From Spinactinospora alkalitolerans (lineage in GTDB: Bacteria; Actinomycetota; Actinomycetes; Streptosporangiales; Streptosporangiaceae): a DNA stretch of 64,000 bases. Both the position numbers and the translations under genes were made by a program. Location of the stretch: NCBI RefSeq assembly GCF_013408795.1, contig NZ_JACCCC010000001.1, forward strand, positions 1,674,001-1,738,000, given 5' to 3'. Below, piece after piece: positions 25,467-35,080 of this stretch (its first letter is position 1; the number at the start of each line of letters is the position of its first letter). The notes beneath the pieces were generated by a model. The model had not been told where the DNA came from, made no database searches, and worked only from the letters and a program-made list of their open reading frames with translations.

Positions 25467-25922
25467 ATGCACTGCCCGTTCTGCCGTCATCCTGATACCC
25501 GGGTGATCGACAGCCGCTCCACCGACGACGGCGTCGCGATACGCCGCCGCCGTTCGTGCCCGGAGTGCGAGCGCCGCTTCACCACCCAGGAGACCGTGCT
25601 GCTCATGGTGGCCAAGCGGTCCGGTGTCACCGAGCCCTTCTCGCGCACCAAGATCATCGCCGGAGTGCGCCGGGCCTGCCAGGGACGCCCGGTCAACGAG
25701 GACGCGCTGGCCCTGCTCGGCCAGCGGGTGGAGGAGGCGGTCCGCGGACGCGGTGCGGCCGAGGTCCCCGCGCACGAGATCGGGCTGGCCATCCTGGGAC
25801 CGCTGCGTGAGCTCGACGAGGTCGCCTACCTCCGCTTCGCGTCGGTGTACCGGAGCTTTGAGTCCCTGGAGGACTTCGAGAACGAGATCGTCGGCCTGCG
25901 GGCCGACCGGTCCTCGTCGTAG
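25467..25922 (+). CDS. nrdR: transcriptional repressor NrdR
   Basis: Repressor of ribonucleotide reductase genes, 151 aa, close to the usual 150. The N-terminal zinc ribbon uses 'CPFC' (residues 3-6) and 'CPEC' (31-34). The ATP-cone from about residue 46 to 136 ('[16 protein letters not shown] ...') binds ATP/dATP to switch DNA binding. The ATG at 25467 has GGGGGAGG upstream. It sits 144 bases before nrdJ, the conserved actinobacterial order, and two candidate NrdR boxes precede it, consistent with autoregulation and control of nrdJ. Confidence 0.95.
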   Translation: MHCPFCRHPDTRVIDSRSTDDGVAIRRRRSCPECERRFTTQETVLLMVAKRSGVTEPFSRTKIIAGVRRACQGRPVNEDALALLGQRVEEAVRGRGAAEVPAHEIGLAILGPLRELDEVAYLRFASVYRSFESLEDFENEIVGLRADRSSS

Positions 25923-26066
25923 CGGCCGGCGCGGTGCCGCCGACGTGCGGCGCCGGCGAAGGCGCTGAACATGCGGATCAGACGTAGCGCGAAGAGGGCC
26001 GCCCGACCCGGGGCGGTCGATCGTGCGGTGGCGTGAATTGGGTATGGCGAGAACAGGGGGAGCGAA

Positions 26067-29000
26067 ATGACGGAGACGGACAGCCGGGGCGGCTCGTCGA
26101 CTCGCAAGGGCAGGCAGGCCCAGCGCAAGGGACTGAAGATGCAGCGCATCTTCACCTCACCCGGTGTACACCCCTATGACGAGGTCGAGTGGGAGCGCCG
26201 CGACGTCGTCATGACGAACTGGCGGGACGGCTCGGTCAACTTCGAGCAGCGCGGAGTGGAGTTCCCCGCCGCGTGGTCGATGAACGCCACCCAGATCGTC
26301 GCGAGCAAGTACTTCCGGGGCGCGGTGGGCACCCCGGAGCGCGAGTGGAGCCTCAAGCAGCTCGTCGACCGGGTGGCGGGCAAGTACACCGCCACCGGCA
26401 GGGAGAACGGCTACTTCGCCTCCGACGACGACGCCGAGATCTTCGACCACGAGCTGAAGCACGCGCTGGTCCACCAGCTCTTCAGCTTCAACTCCCCGGT
26501 GTGGTTCAACGTCGGCACGGCCTCGAAGCAGCAGGTCTCGGCGTGCCAGCCCTATGACGCGCTGGTGAGTACCCCGCAGGGACTCGTTCCCATCGGTGAG
26601 CTCGTCGAGTCCGACACGGTCGGCGCCAAGGTCTATGACGCGTCCGGCGTGACGCGGATTCTGGCGACGAAGGCCAACGGGATCAAGAACGTCCTGCGCC
26701 TGCACACCAAAGCGGGATACACGCTGGACGTGACAGCGGACCACCTCGTCTGGAAGGCCACCGGCGAACACAGCGGGAAGTTCGTGCCCGCGGGACATCT
26801 GACAGCGGGCGACCAACTGCAGTGGCACCGACGTGATTCGTTCGGTGAAGCGGAGATCACCACCGCGGAGATCTCCGAGGCGGCGCTGGCGGGCTGGCTG
26901 CAGTCAGACGGTTTCGTCGGTCAGTACGAAGGAACGAACCGTTCGCTGACGATCGAGGCGATGACGGTCACCCAGGCCGAACTGGACTGGGTGACTCGGA
27001 GCCTGGAGCAGGTGCTGCCCGATGTCCACCGCCATGAACGGCGAGTGGAGACCCAGGACACCTCGTTGGATTGCCGACGTACCCGGCTCTACGGAACCGG
27101 GCTGGCGGACTTCGTGGCGAAATGGGGTCTGCGCGCCCGCGGCGTCGACATGCGGGTGCCGGAGCGCCTGTTCACGGCGCCGCTTCCGGTGGTCACGGCC
27201 TACCTGCGGAGTATCTTCCAGGCCGAGGGCTATGTCACGGAGCGGGAGAGGTCGGTCCGTATCGGAATGGACATGATCTCTGAGGAACTGGTCCGTGGAG
27301 TCCAGCGGCTGCTGCTGCGCTACGGAATCTTTTCCCGGGTGAAGCGCAAGGCCGAGCCCCGCCCCGACCGCCATGACACCTGGAGCCTTGGCATCCAGGG
27401 CGCTGGGGAACGGGCCGCGTTCGCCGCGGAGATCGGCTTCATCGACCCGGTCAAGGCAGCCAAGCTGGAGGCGAGCCTGGATGTTCCAGGCCTGGCGGCC
27501 CACCCGGTCAAACGGCTGGAGATCGCGGAGATCGAGAATCTCGGTTCGATGGAGGTCTACGACATCCAGACCGAGAGCGGCGAGTACCTCTCCGGCAACC
27601 TGCGGGTGCACAACTGCTTCATCCTGTCCGTGGACGACACCATGGAGTCGATCCTCGACTGGTACAAGGAAGAGGGGATCATCTTCAAGGGCGGTTCCGG
27701 CGCGGGCGTGAACCTCTCGCGCATCCGCTCCAGCAGGGAGCTGCTGTCCTCCGGCGGCACCGCCTCGGGGCCGGTGTCCTTCATGCGCGGCGCCGACGCA
27801 TCGGCCGGCACCATCAAGTCCGGTGGCGCCACCCGCCGCGCGGCCAAGATGGTCGTCCTCGACGTCGACCACCCCGACATCGAGGAGTTCGTCGAGACCA
27901 AGGCGCGCGAGGAGCACAAGATCCGCGCGCTGCGCGACGCCGGCTTCGACGTCGACCTCGGCGGCGCCGACATGTTCAGCGTCCAGTACCAGAACGCCAA
28001 CAACTCGGTGCGCGTCTCCGACGCCTTCATGCGCGCGGTGGAGACCGACTCCGACTTCGGCCTGGTCTCGCGCACCACCGGCGAGACCGTCGCCACGGTG
28101 GACGCCAAGGACCTCTTCCGCAAGATGGCCAAGGCCGCCTGGGAGTGCGCCGACCCGGGCGTGCAGTACGACGACACGATCAACGACTGGCACACCGCGC
28201 CCGAGAGCGGCCGCATCTCCGCCAGCAACCCCTGTTCGGAGTACGTCCACCTGGACAACTCCTCCTGCAACCTGGCCTCGATCAACCTGCTGAAGCTCCT
28301 GACCGACGACGACACCTTCGACATCGGCAACTTCGTCAAGCTGACCGAGCTGATCATCACGGCGATGGACATCTCGATCACCTTCGCCGACTTCCCGACC
28401 GAGAAGATCGGCGAGACCACGCGGGCGTTCCGCCAGCTCGGCATCGGCTACGCCAACCTCGGCGCGCTGCTCATGGCGACCGGCCACGCCTACGACTCCG
28501 ACGGCGGCCGCGCCGTCGCCGCGGCCATCACCTCGCTGATGACCGGCACCGCCTACAAGCGCAGCGCCGAGCTGGCCGGCGTCGTCGGCCCCTACGACGG
28601 CTACGCCAAGAACGCCGACGCCCACAAGCGGGTCATGCGCAAGCACGCCGCGGCAAACGACGACCTGCGCGTCGTCGGAGGGATGGACCGCGACATCGCG
28701 GCCGCGGCCACGAGGTCGTGGGAGGACTGCCTGAAGACCGGCGAGCGCAACGGCTGGCGCAACGCCCAGGCGAGCCTGCTCGCGCCGACCGGGACCATCG
28801 GCTTCATGATGGACTGCGACACCACCGGCATCGAGCCCGACTTCTCGCTGGTCAAGTTCAAGAAGCTGGTCGGCGGCGGCTCCATGCAGATCGTCAACCA
28901 GGCGATCCCGCGTGCGCTGAAGAACCTGGGCTACCAGCAGGAGCAGATCGAGGCGATCGTCGAGCACATCGCGGAGAACGGCCACGTGGTCGACGCCCCG

Positions 29001-29966
29001 GGCCTGCGCCCCGAGCATTATGAGGTGTTCGACTGCGCCATGGGCAAGCGCTACATCAAGCCCATGGGCCACGTCGAGATGATGGCCGCGGTCCAGCCGT
29101 TCCTGTCCGGTGCGATCTCCAAGACGGTGAACGTGCCCGAAGAGGCCACCGTCGAGGACTTCGAGCACATCTACTTCCAGGGCTGGAAGCTGGGTCTGAA
29201 GGCGCTCGCGGTCTACCGCGACAACTGCAAGGTCGGCCAGCCGCTGTCCACGGCCAAGACCGAGGACAAGGCCGCAGCCGAGCCGGAGGTCATCGAGGTC
29301 AACCGCCCGGTCCGGCGCCGCCTGCCCAAGAAGCGCCCGAGCGAGACCGTCTCCTTCTCCGTCGGCGGCGCCGAGGGCTACATCACGGCCGGGTCCTACC
29401 CCGACGACGGCCTCGGCGAGGTCTTCATGAAGCTCGGCAAGCAGGGTTCGACCCTGGCCGGCGTCATGGACGCGTTCTCGATCGCCATCTCCATCGCGCT
29501 GCAGTACGGCGTCCCGCTGGAGACCTACGTCGAGAAGTTCACCAACATGCGCTTCGACCCGGCGGGCATGACCGACGACCCCGACATCCGGATGGCGCAG
29601 TCGGTGGTCGACTACATCTTCCGCCGCCTGGCGCTGGACCACCTCCCCTACGAGCAGCGCGCCGCTCTGGGCGTGCTCTCGGCGGAGGAGCGCGCCGCCC
29701 AGGTCGCCGGCGAGGACCCGGCCCAGGTCGCGGCGCAGGTGGAGTCCTACGCCCAGTCGGCGCCGGTCGCCGGCGACGAGTCCGGGCGCGCCCGGGTCGA
29801 GCGGGCCGAGGACGCCGACAGCGCCCACACCACCACGGAACTGGTCGAGCTGCAGCAGGGCTTCACCGCCGACGCCCCGCTCTGCGTCACCTGCGGCACC
29901 AAGATGCGTCCGTCGGGTAGCTGCTACGTCTGCGAGGGCTGCGGCTCCACCAGCGGCTGCAGTTAG
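26067..29966 (+). CDS. nrdJ: class II (B12-dependent) ribonucleotide reductase with intein
   Basis: Makes deoxyribonucleotides from ribonucleotides with adenosylcobalamin. The 1299-aa precursor holds a 357-aa intein at residues 160-516; the spliced enzyme would be 942 aa. The first redox cysteine is the residue just after the intein ('[12 protein letters not shown]'). '[10 protein letters not shown]' carries the thiyl-radical cysteine and '[10 protein letters not shown]' the second redox cysteine. '[20 protein letters not shown]' is typical of NrdJ. The C-terminus ends in a cysteine-rich zinc ribbon ('CVTCGTKM', 'CYVCEGCGS', 'SGCS'). The ATG follows AGGGGGAG. It is downstream of nrdR and probably controlled by it. 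Confidence 0.95.
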   Translation: MTETDSRGGSSTRKGRQAQRKGLKMQRIFTSPGVHPYDEVEWERRDVVMTNWRDGSVNFEQRGVEFPAAWSMNATQIVASKYFRGAVGTPEREWSLKQLVDRVAGKYTATGRENGYFASDDDAEIFDHELKHALVHQLFSFNSPVWFNVGTASKQQVSACQPYDALVSTPQGLVPIGELVESDTVGAKVYDASGVTRILATKANGIKNVLRLHTKAGYTLDVTADHLVWKATGEHSGKFVPAGHLTAGDQLQWHRRDSFGEAEITTAEISEAALAGWLQSDGFVGQYEGTNRSLTIEAMTVTQAELDWVTRSLEQVLPDVHRHERRVETQDTSLDCRRTRLYGTGLADFVAKWGLRARGVDMRVPERLFTAPLPVVTAYLRSIFQAEGYVTERERSVRIGMDMISEELVRGVQRLLLRYGIFSRVKRKAEPRPDRHDTWSLGIQGAGERAAFAAEIGFIDPVKAAKLEASLDVPGLAAHPVKRLEIAEIENLGSMEVYDIQTESGEYLSGNLRVHNCFILSVDDTMESILDWYKEEGIIFKGGSGAGVNLSRIRSSRELLSSGGTASGPVSFMRGADASAGTIKSGGATRRAAKMVVLDVDHPDIEEFVETKAREEHKIRALRDAGFDVDLGGADMFSVQYQNANNSVRVSDAFMRAVETDSDFGLVSRTTGETVATVDAKDLFRKMAKAAWECADPGVQYDDTINDWHTAPESGRISASNPCSEYVHLDNSSCNLASINLLKLLTDDDTFDIGNFVKLTELIITAMDISITFADFPTEKIGETTRAFRQLGIGYANLGALLMATGHAYDSDGGRAVAAAITSLMTGTAYKRSAELAGVVGPYDGYAKNADAHKRVMRKHAAANDDLRVVGGMDRDIAAAATRSWEDCLKTGERNGWRNAQASLLAPTGTIGFMMDCDTTGIEPDFSLVKFKKLVGGGSMQIVNQAIPRALKNLGYQQEQIEAIVEHIAENGHVVDAPGLRPEHYEVFDCAMGKRYIKPMGHVEMMAAVQPFLSGAISKTVNVPEEATVEDFEHIYFQGWKLGLKALAVYRDNCKVGQPLSTAKTEDKAAAEPEVIEVNRPVRRRLPKKRPSETVSFSVGGAEGYITAGSYPDDGLGEVFMKLGKQGSTLAGVMDAFSIAISIALQYGVPLETYVEKFTNMRFDPAGMTDDPDIRMAQSVVDYIFRRLALDHLPYEQRAALGVLSAEERAAQVAGEDPAQVAAQVESYAQSAPVAGDESGRARVERAEDADSAHTTTELVELQQGFTADAPLCVTCGTKMRPSGSCYVCEGCGSTSGCS
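26544..27614 (+). mobile_element. intein in NrdJ with LAGLIDADG homing endonuclease domain
   Basis: In-frame protein intron from Cys160 ('[11 protein letters not shown]') to Asn516 ('LRVHN'), followed by Cys517 of the host enzyme. Block A is the first Cys region, block B is 'VTADHLVW' with Thr and His, and the C-terminal splicing block is 'VYDIQTESG...RVHN' with the penultimate His and final Asn. Between them are two degenerate dodecapeptides, '[12 protein letters not shown]' and '[12 protein letters not shown]', as in a DOD-type endonuclease; an acidic residue is kept in each. All splicing residues are intact, so it should splice. Codon choice is visibly less G/C-biased at third positions than in the flanking exteins, a sign of transfer. 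Confidence 0.93.
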
Positions 29967-30025
29967 GAGCAGACCGCCTCCGACGCGGCCTCCGCCCGGG
30001 CGGAGCGGTGGGACAGCGATCCGAA

Positions 30026-30058
30026 GAGGGGGGAGTCGGCCCGGGCCGGCTCCCCCTC
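30026..30058 (+). terminator. terminator after nrdJ
   Basis: GAGGGGGGAGTCGGCCC and GGGCCGGCTCCCCCTC form a nearly perfect stem with almost no loop, 60 bases after the stop. Confidence 0.6.
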
Positions 30059-30185
30059 CCGCGTCGGCGGGAACCCGTCGCGGCGCGTTCCCCGGGCCGG
30101 ACTCGGGCCCGGCCCCGGTTGTCCGCGGGGATTAACGATCGTGGGAGGCGGGTAACCCTCGGTCACCGAGCGAAGGGTGGCCGCC

Positions 30186-30614
30186 ATGCTGATCGCTGAA
30201 ATCCTGCGGGCCAAGGGATCGAACGTGGCGACCGTCGGGCCCGACACGACGGTCGCCGAACTGCTGACGGAGCTGGCCGGGCACAACATCGGGGCGGTGG
30301 TGGTGACCGAGTCCGGCCGGGTCGCGGGGATCGCCTCCGAACGCGACGTGGTGCGCCAGATGCACGCCAGGGGCGCCGGGCTGCTGGAGGCCCCGGTCTC
30401 GGAGATCATGACCGCCGCCGTCATCACCTGTGCGCCCTCCGACACCGTCGACGCGCTGACCGTCCTGATGACCGAGAACCGGGTCCGGCACGTCCCCGTG
30501 CTCGCCGACGGCGCGCTCGCGGGCATCGTGAGCATCGGCGACGTGGTCAAGAGCCGGATGAGCCAGCTCGAGCAGGACCGGCAGCAGTTGGAGAACTACA
30601 TCACCCAGGGGTGA
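30186..30614 (+). CDS. CBS domain pair protein, 142 aa
   Basis: Stand-alone pair of CBS domains that usually binds adenosyl nucleotides and acts as an energy sensor. CBS1 is residues about 8-60 ('VATVGPDTTVAELLTELAGHNIGAVV', then 'GIASERDVVRQM'). CBS2 is about 70-130 ('EIMTAAVITCAPSDTVDAL', then 'GIVSIGDVVKSRM'). The ATG at 30186 has AAGGG about 9 bases upstream; the GTG at 30177 is too close to that site. No catalytic partner domain is present. Similar proteins in mycobacteria (hypoxic response protein 1 type) bind metabolites or partners. Single gene, convergent with the next one. Confidence 0.88.
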   Translation: MLIAEILRAKGSNVATVGPDTTVAELLTELAGHNIGAVVVTESGRVAGIASERDVVRQMHARGAGLLEAPVSEIMTAAVITCAPSDTVDALTVLMTENRVRHVPVLADGALAGIVSIGDVVKSRMSQLEQDRQQLENYITQG

Positions 30615-30669
30615 ACCCGCCGGGCTCCCGGGTCCTCCTCGGCGTGGCGGGCGGCCCGGGTGTCCGCAT

Positions 30670-30687
30670 GGACGCCGGTCGGCGTCC
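30670..30687. terminator. hairpin between convergent genes
   Basis: GGACGCC, a 4-base loop and GGCGTCC, placed between the convergent stops at 30614 and 30702. It could serve both strands. Confidence 0.4.
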
Positions 30688-30701
30688 GCCGCCGGAGCGG
30701 T

Positions 30702-31031
30702 TCACCGACCCGCGTCCTCCATGGCGCTGAAGACGGCGGCGGTCAACCCGGCCGCGATGTTGAGCAGGCCCAGCACCAGGCCGGTCCAGCCGAAGCCCTT
30801 CGCCCAGCGCAGCCGCTTCACCGCGACGTCGTAACGACCGCTGTTGTAGGCGTTGTGCACGCCGAGCATGAATCCCAGCGCGGTGACGCTGAACGGCAGG
30901 CCCGCCACCCCGCACGCGAGCACGGTGCACATCACGATGGGGATGACGAGCCAGGCGGTCATCCCCTTCAGGTGCGGACCCGTCGGCGGTCCGGGGTGGG
31001 GCGGGGGCTGGGGCGGATACGGACCGGTCAT
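30702..31031 (-). CDS. dispanin/CD225-like two-helix membrane protein, 109 aa
   Basis: Short Pro-rich cytoplasmic tail (MTGPYPPQPPPHPGPP) and two membrane helices. Between them lies a loop with the pattern 'HNAYNSGRYDVAVKRLRWAKGFG', which resembles the CD225/dispanin loop (N..G.Y..A......AK). The ATG at 31031 follows GGGAGC; upstream in-frame codons lack support. Such small proteins are widespread in actinobacteria, often with unknown roles; here the gene is divergent from two SPFH scaffold genes. The family call is by pattern only. Confidence 0.65.
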   Translation of the reverse strand: MTGPYPPQPPPHPGPPTGPHLKGMTAWLVIPIVMCTVLACGVAGLPFSVTALGFMLGVHNAYNSGRYDVAVKRLRWAKGFGWTGLVLGLLNIAAGLTAAVFSAMEDAGR

Positions 31032-31436
31032 CTGCGGCTGCTCCCGGTAGGCGCGGCTGCGCGCGGCGGACGTGAATCGGGATCGGAGCCTACTGCCCTG
31101 CGCGCCTCGCAGGCGATCCGGGGACATCGGCCACCGCATCCCGTCCGGATGGAAGCCGATCACCAGGGGCGCAGCGGCTCCACGTCGTCGAGGACCGCCC
31201 GGGCCTCGGCGGGGTCGGCGGCCACAGCCTCGGCTTCGGCCCGGATACGCGCCCGCGCGCGGTTCACCGCCCTGGCCTTCTGAGCGCCTCGCGCGGATAA
31301 CGGATGGTTATTTTCCGTCCATCCGGAGGACCATAACGATGTGGGAGGATTCCAGGACTCTGACCAGGGCGGCGGAACCGTGACCGGAGTCGTCGCGTCC
31401 GAGTCGACGTTCCTCGAAAACAAGGAGTCGATGCCC
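31032..31436. other. 405-base divergent intergenic region
   Basis: Holds the start signals of the dispanin-like gene and the SPFH operon. A low-GC patch (about 31290-31345, GGATAACGGATGGTTATTTT) is the likeliest promoter zone. On the minus strand 31160-31267 is a 35-codon frame (GTG start, AGAAGG upstream, high third-position GC, 'DPAEARAVLDD') that could be a very small gene; evidence is thin. Confidence 0.3.
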
Positions 31437-33170
31437 ATGTCCTTCGCACAGACGGTGCGCGGGGCCGCAGGAGCGGTCGCCCAGGGCGGCGATCCGCGAG
31501 AGGCGGTGTCCAGCGCCTTCGGCCAGGCGGCAGAGGGGTTCGGGCTCGATCCCGGTGACTTCCTGGCCGCCCGTGAGCAGGGTGCCTCGGTGGGCACCCG
31601 GATCGAGCAGCAGACCACCTCGCTGGACAATGCGGGCGAGGTTCTCAACCGCAGCAAGTTCGAGCAGGACCGCAGCGGCTCGGTGCACGTCATCTCTCCG
31701 ATGGTCATTCCGCGGGGCCGTACCCTGACCGCGATGCTGCCGCCGATCCTGCTGGCCATCGGCGGGCTCCTCGGCTCGCTGGTCACCGCCCCGATCCCCG
31801 GCGCCACCCTGATCGTCTTCGGCCCGCACTTCTGGATCATCGTCCTGGCCATCGCCGCGTTCATGTGGTGGCGCCAGGGCATGGTCATGGTTCCCGACGG
31901 CTGCCAGGCGCTGATCACCAAGTTCGGCAAGCTCGAGCAGATCGTCGGCCCGGGCCGGGTCACCCTGTTCAACCCGTGGAAGCGGGTCTCCTACCTGGTC
32001 AACACCACGCGGGAGTACCCCTTCAACGCCCCCATCCGGGAGGCGCCCACCAAGAGCGGCGTCAAGGCATCGGTCGACCTCTTCCTGCAGTTCCGGATCG
32101 AGGACCCCGAGCAGTTCATCTTCGTCCTCGGCGCCGTGCAGGGCTTCCAGGACAAGCTGAACAACGCCATCAGCGAGACCACCCGCAGCCTCATCTACGA
32201 CACGCAGGCCTCCGACATCTACGACCTGGTCGGGGAGAACACCGCTCGCCTGCTGGAGCAGCTCAACCAGCAGTTCCTGCCCGCGGTGCGGCTCACCAAC
32301 GCCAACATCACGCACGCCGAGCCCTCCAGCCAGGAGTACCGGATGGACCTCGCCGCACCGGAGATGGTGCGCGTGGCCAAGGAGGCCTACACCTACGAGT
32401 ACGAGCTCCAACTGCGCAAGGAGCAGAACGAGGGCGACCTCAACAAGGAGCTCGCCTCGCTGAACGAGACCCTCTCGGCGATCCAGGCCGACATCGCGCA
32501 GTACCAGGCGCAGATGGACACCGCGCTGGAGCGCGAGACCAACCGGGCCCGCGCGCTGGCCCGCCAGCGCTTCGTCGAGGCCGAGAGCACCGCCAACGCC
32601 AACGCCGCGCTGCTGGAGGCCCAGGCGCTGGACATCCGCGCGGTCAGCGCGGCCGAGGCCCCGGAGATCCTGAACTACCGCTTCCAGCAGGACCTGATGG
32701 CCAAGCTGGAGTCCGTGGCCGACAGTCTGCCCCAGGTGCTGCAGATCGGCGACGGCGACTCCGCCAGCGTCAACTTCCTGCAGGTGGCGCAGCAGATCAT
32801 CGGAGGCGCCGAGCAGGACCTGTTCTCCGACGCCGACATGGCCGCCATCCGCACCCGCCTCGGCGAGATCCAGGAGCGCATCGCCTCCAGGGAGGCCGAG
32901 ATCACCGAGCTGCTGGAGGCCGAGGACAAGACCGTCGAGGCGCCCGACCCGGCGCACACCGACGACGTCCCCGGAGCCGATCGGGTCGAGGAGATCCGCC
33001 GGTCGGTCTCCGACGGCGTGATCGACGAGCGCATCGAGGACATCGCCGAGACCGGAAGCGCTCCCGAGGCGCAGGCGCCGCCCGCCGATCCGGCGCCCGG
33101 CGGCGAGTGGCCGTGGCCCGAATCCGGGCGGGGCGGCCAGGCCGGACCGTACCAGGGAGGTCAGGAATGA
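31437..33170 (+). CDS. SPFH/Band 7 domain membrane protein 1, 577 aa
   Basis: Stomatin/flotillin-superfamily scaffold. After an N-terminal region of about 90 residues come two membrane helices ('LPPILLAIGGLLGSLV' and 'FWIIVLAIAAFMWW'). The SPFH domain follows ('GMVMVPDGCQALITKFGKL', 'GPGRVTLFNPWKRVSYLV', 'TKSGVKASVDLFLQFRIEDPEQ'), then a long charged coiled coil (about 320-420) rich in Glu, Gln and Arg, and an acidic Pro-rich tail. Of the possible starts I use the ATG at 31437, which has AAGGAG 9 bases upstream. It overlaps the second SPFH gene by 4 bases. Such proteins oligomerise on membranes; the partner is unknown. Confidence 0.85.
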   Translation: MSFAQTVRGAAGAVAQGGDPREAVSSAFGQAAEGFGLDPGDFLAAREQGASVGTRIEQQTTSLDNAGEVLNRSKFEQDRSGSVHVISPMVIPRGRTLTAMLPPILLAIGGLLGSLVTAPIPGATLIVFGPHFWIIVLAIAAFMWWRQGMVMVPDGCQALITKFGKLEQIVGPGRVTLFNPWKRVSYLVNTTREYPFNAPIREAPTKSGVKASVDLFLQFRIEDPEQFIFVLGAVQGFQDKLNNAISETTRSLIYDTQASDIYDLVGENTARLLEQLNQQFLPAVRLTNANITHAEPSSQEYRMDLAAPEMVRVAKEAYTYEYELQLRKEQNEGDLNKELASLNETLSAIQADIAQYQAQMDTALERETNRARALARQRFVEAESTANANAALLEAQALDIRAVSAAEAPEILNYRFQQDLMAKLESVADSLPQVLQIGDGDSASVNFLQVAQQIIGGAEQDLFSDADMAAIRTRLGEIQERIASREAEITELLEAEDKTVEAPDPAHTDDVPGADRVEEIRRSVSDGVIDERIEDIAETGSAPEAQAPPADPAPGGEWPWPESGRGGQAGPYQGGQE

Positions 33171-34630
33171 CTGAGCCGGCATCGCACGGCCGCGGCTCCT
33201 CCAGCATCAAGGAGTCGCTCGCCGGGTGGAGCGACATCGCGCGCCTGCTGCGCGGCGGCGACCAGGGGGCGCTCGTCCCCGTCGTCATCCCGCGCGACAG
33301 TCGCGGGCTGAAGTGGATGACCCTCATCTGGATCAGCCTCTACCTGCTGTGCTACGCGGTCATCGTGCTGCTCGTGCAGCCGTTCGCCCTGACGTGGACG
33401 GCGATCCCGGCCTTCGTGGTCGCGATCATCGCGCTGCTCCTGGCCGTGCTGTGGTGGTGGCGCTCGTCGATCGTGGAGATCGAGCAGGGCACCAGCGGCG
33501 TGCTCACCAAGTTCGGCGCCGTGGTCGGCGTGCTCGACCCGGGCCGGCACTACCTGTGGCACCCGTGGTCGCGGGTCGACTTCGTGGTCGACACCTCCAC
33601 CGAGATCCCCTACACCGCGCCGGTGCTCGCCTGCCCGACCAACGAGAACGTGCCGCTGAAGTCGATCGAGTTCTTCCTGAAGTTCCGCATCATCGACGCG
33701 GTGGCCTTCGTGCGCACGATCGGCGCCAGCAACTTCGACCTGGTGCTGTCCAACGCGGTGCAGGACGCGATCCGCCAGCGCAGCCGCCGGGTGCGCACCG
33801 AGGGCGCCTACGACCTGCGCGGCTCCGACGTCGCGGACATGCAGGACCTGCTCAACCGGCAACTGAGCCGCTACGGCGTGCGCATCATGGGCTGCAACAT
33901 CCCCGATGTCCAGTTGCCCAACCAGTACCAGCAGCACCTGGCCACCCGCGAGCGTGTCGCCAAGGAACTGGTGGCCTACGAGCAGGAGTGGGAGCTCACC
34001 CGCAAGCGCCGCATCGACACGCTGCTCATGGACATCGAGCGCTCCAAGAAGACCCGCGACGCCAAGATCGTCGAGGTCAACGCGGCGCTGAACAAGGCCC
34101 GCAAGGACGTCGCGCAGATGCTGGAGGAGCAGGAGACCGAAGCGCAGCGGGTCCGCTACGAGATCGAGACCCGGGGCCGGGCCGACCTGGTGGCCGCGCA
34201 GAACGAGGCCAAGGCGCAGCGCCGCCTGGCGACGTCCTACCGGGACAACCGCGCGGTGCTGCAGTATGAGCTGGCCCGCCGCCGGCTCGACGTCGGCGCC
34301 ACGCTCGCCGAGCACGCGCCGCAACCGGTGGTCGTACGCACCGAGGGCGGAGCCGGAGACTCCTCGGCGCTGTCCACGCTGCTCATGGCGCAGTTCCTGC
34401 CCGGGTTGGGGGAGCAGCGGCGGAGCCGTTCGGCGCTGGCCCGGAGCGACGGCCGCGAGTCCGAGGCCGAGGCCGCCGCCTCCGACGTCTTCCAGCAGGC
34501 CCAGGGCGCGATGGCCGCGGCGGCCCAGCGCCAGCAGCAGATGCAGGACCAGTACCAGCAGGAACAGCAGCAGGCCATGCAGGAGCAGTTCCAGCAGGGC
34601 GAGGGCTACGGCCGGCAGCGCCGCCGCTGA
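33167..34630 (+). CDS. SPFH/Band 7 domain membrane protein 2, 487 aa
   Basis: Second stomatin-like protein, translated from an ATG that overlaps the first gene's stop (ATGA). Two helices ('LIWISLYLLCYAVIVLLV', 'FVVAIIALLLAVLWWW') precede the SPFH domain ('[26 protein letters not shown]', in part, and 'VPLKSIEFFLKFRIID'). A long coiled coil (about 255-370) follows, and the tail is a Gln/Met-rich low-complexity stretch ('QQQMQDQYQQEQQQAMQEQ'). It is homologous to the first gene in layout but diverged in sequence, so the two probably form a hetero-oligomer. Confidence 0.85.
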   Translation: MTEPASHGRGSSSIKESLAGWSDIARLLRGGDQGALVPVVIPRDSRGLKWMTLIWISLYLLCYAVIVLLVQPFALTWTAIPAFVVAIIALLLAVLWWWRSSIVEIEQGTSGVLTKFGAVVGVLDPGRHYLWHPWSRVDFVVDTSTEIPYTAPVLACPTNENVPLKSIEFFLKFRIIDAVAFVRTIGASNFDLVLSNAVQDAIRQRSRRVRTEGAYDLRGSDVADMQDLLNRQLSRYGVRIMGCNIPDVQLPNQYQQHLATRERVAKELVAYEQEWELTRKRRIDTLLMDIERSKKTRDAKIVEVNAALNKARKDVAQMLEEQETEAQRVRYEIETRGRADLVAAQNEAKAQRRLATSYRDNRAVLQYELARRRLDVGATLAEHAPQPVVVRTEGGAGDSSALSTLLMAQFLPGLGEQRRSRSALARSDGRESEAEAAASDVFQQAQGAMAAAAQRQQQMQDQYQQEQQQAMQEQFQQGEGYGRQRRR

Positions 34631-34639
34631 CGCCGCGAC

Positions 34640-34665
34640 GAGGGGGCGCCCATGGGCGCCCCCTC
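34640..34665 (+). terminator. terminator of the SPFH operon
   Basis: GAGGGGGCGCC-CATG-GGCGCCCCCTC, a perfect 11-bp stem with a 4-base loop, 10 bases after the stop codon. Confidence 0.7.
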
Positions 34666-34756
34666 ACGCGGATGCGGCCGCGGTCGGCAATCGTTGAACC
34701 CCGTATTGCCGTGTCTTGAACCCCGCCGACGTAGTGTTTTCGTATCGGGGGGAGGT

Positions 34757-34811
34757 TGTTCCCGGATTCCCGTCACCCGTCGCAAAGGTGCCGCAGCGGA
34801 ATCCGGGAACA
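34757..34811. other. stem-loop with 14-bp perfect stem and 27-base loop
   Basis: TGTTCCCGGATTCC (34757-34770) is exactly complementary to 34798-34811. It lies in a gene-free A/T-richer stretch between the SPFH terminator and the small gene at 34889, after two copies of TTGAACCCCG (34695 and 34720 area). It could be a second terminator for the minus-strand gene at 34889, an operator or a structured RNA. Confidence 0.45.
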
Positions 34812-34888
34812 GTTGTTTCTCCGGCCCTTCCGCGCCGCCCCACCGCACCCCCGGGCCCTCGCGGCGGGTTCCCGCTCCTCATTCGCGC

Positions 34889-35080
34889 TCATGCCGCGTG
34901 GGCGAGCTCCTGGTAACCGCAGTCGATGTCCACGCCGTGCCGGGCGGCGATCTCCACGAGGTCCTCGATCTCACCGGCCTGCGTCACCGCCAGGTCCTCG
35001 TCCCCGTTCTCCCTGGCCCGGCGCAGCGACTCCAGCGCGTCGTAGATGCGCAGGTGCAGAGTTGTCATGAATTCGTTCAT
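34889..35080 (-). CDS. small helical protein, 63 aa
   Basis: Acidic protein 'MNEFMTTLHLRIYDALESLR...' with two predicted helices, no membrane segment and a single cysteine near the end ('VDIDCGYQEL'). The ATG at 35080 follows GAGGGA; an ATG at 35068 is the alternative start. The heptad-like spacing suggests a helical hairpin. It stands alone between two intergenic stretches. I do not recognise the family; function unknown. Confidence 0.55.
   Translation of the reverse strand: MNEFMTTLHLRIYDALESLRRARENGDEDLAVTQAGEIEDLVEIAARHGVDIDCGYQELAHAA

Noticed and set aside
26904-29828. 974-aa open frame on the minus strand opposite nrdJ
   Set aside because: It is a shadow of the high-GC nrdJ gene. The product is Gly/Val/Arg/Leu-rich low-complexity with no family resemblance, and nrdJ with its intein is unambiguous.
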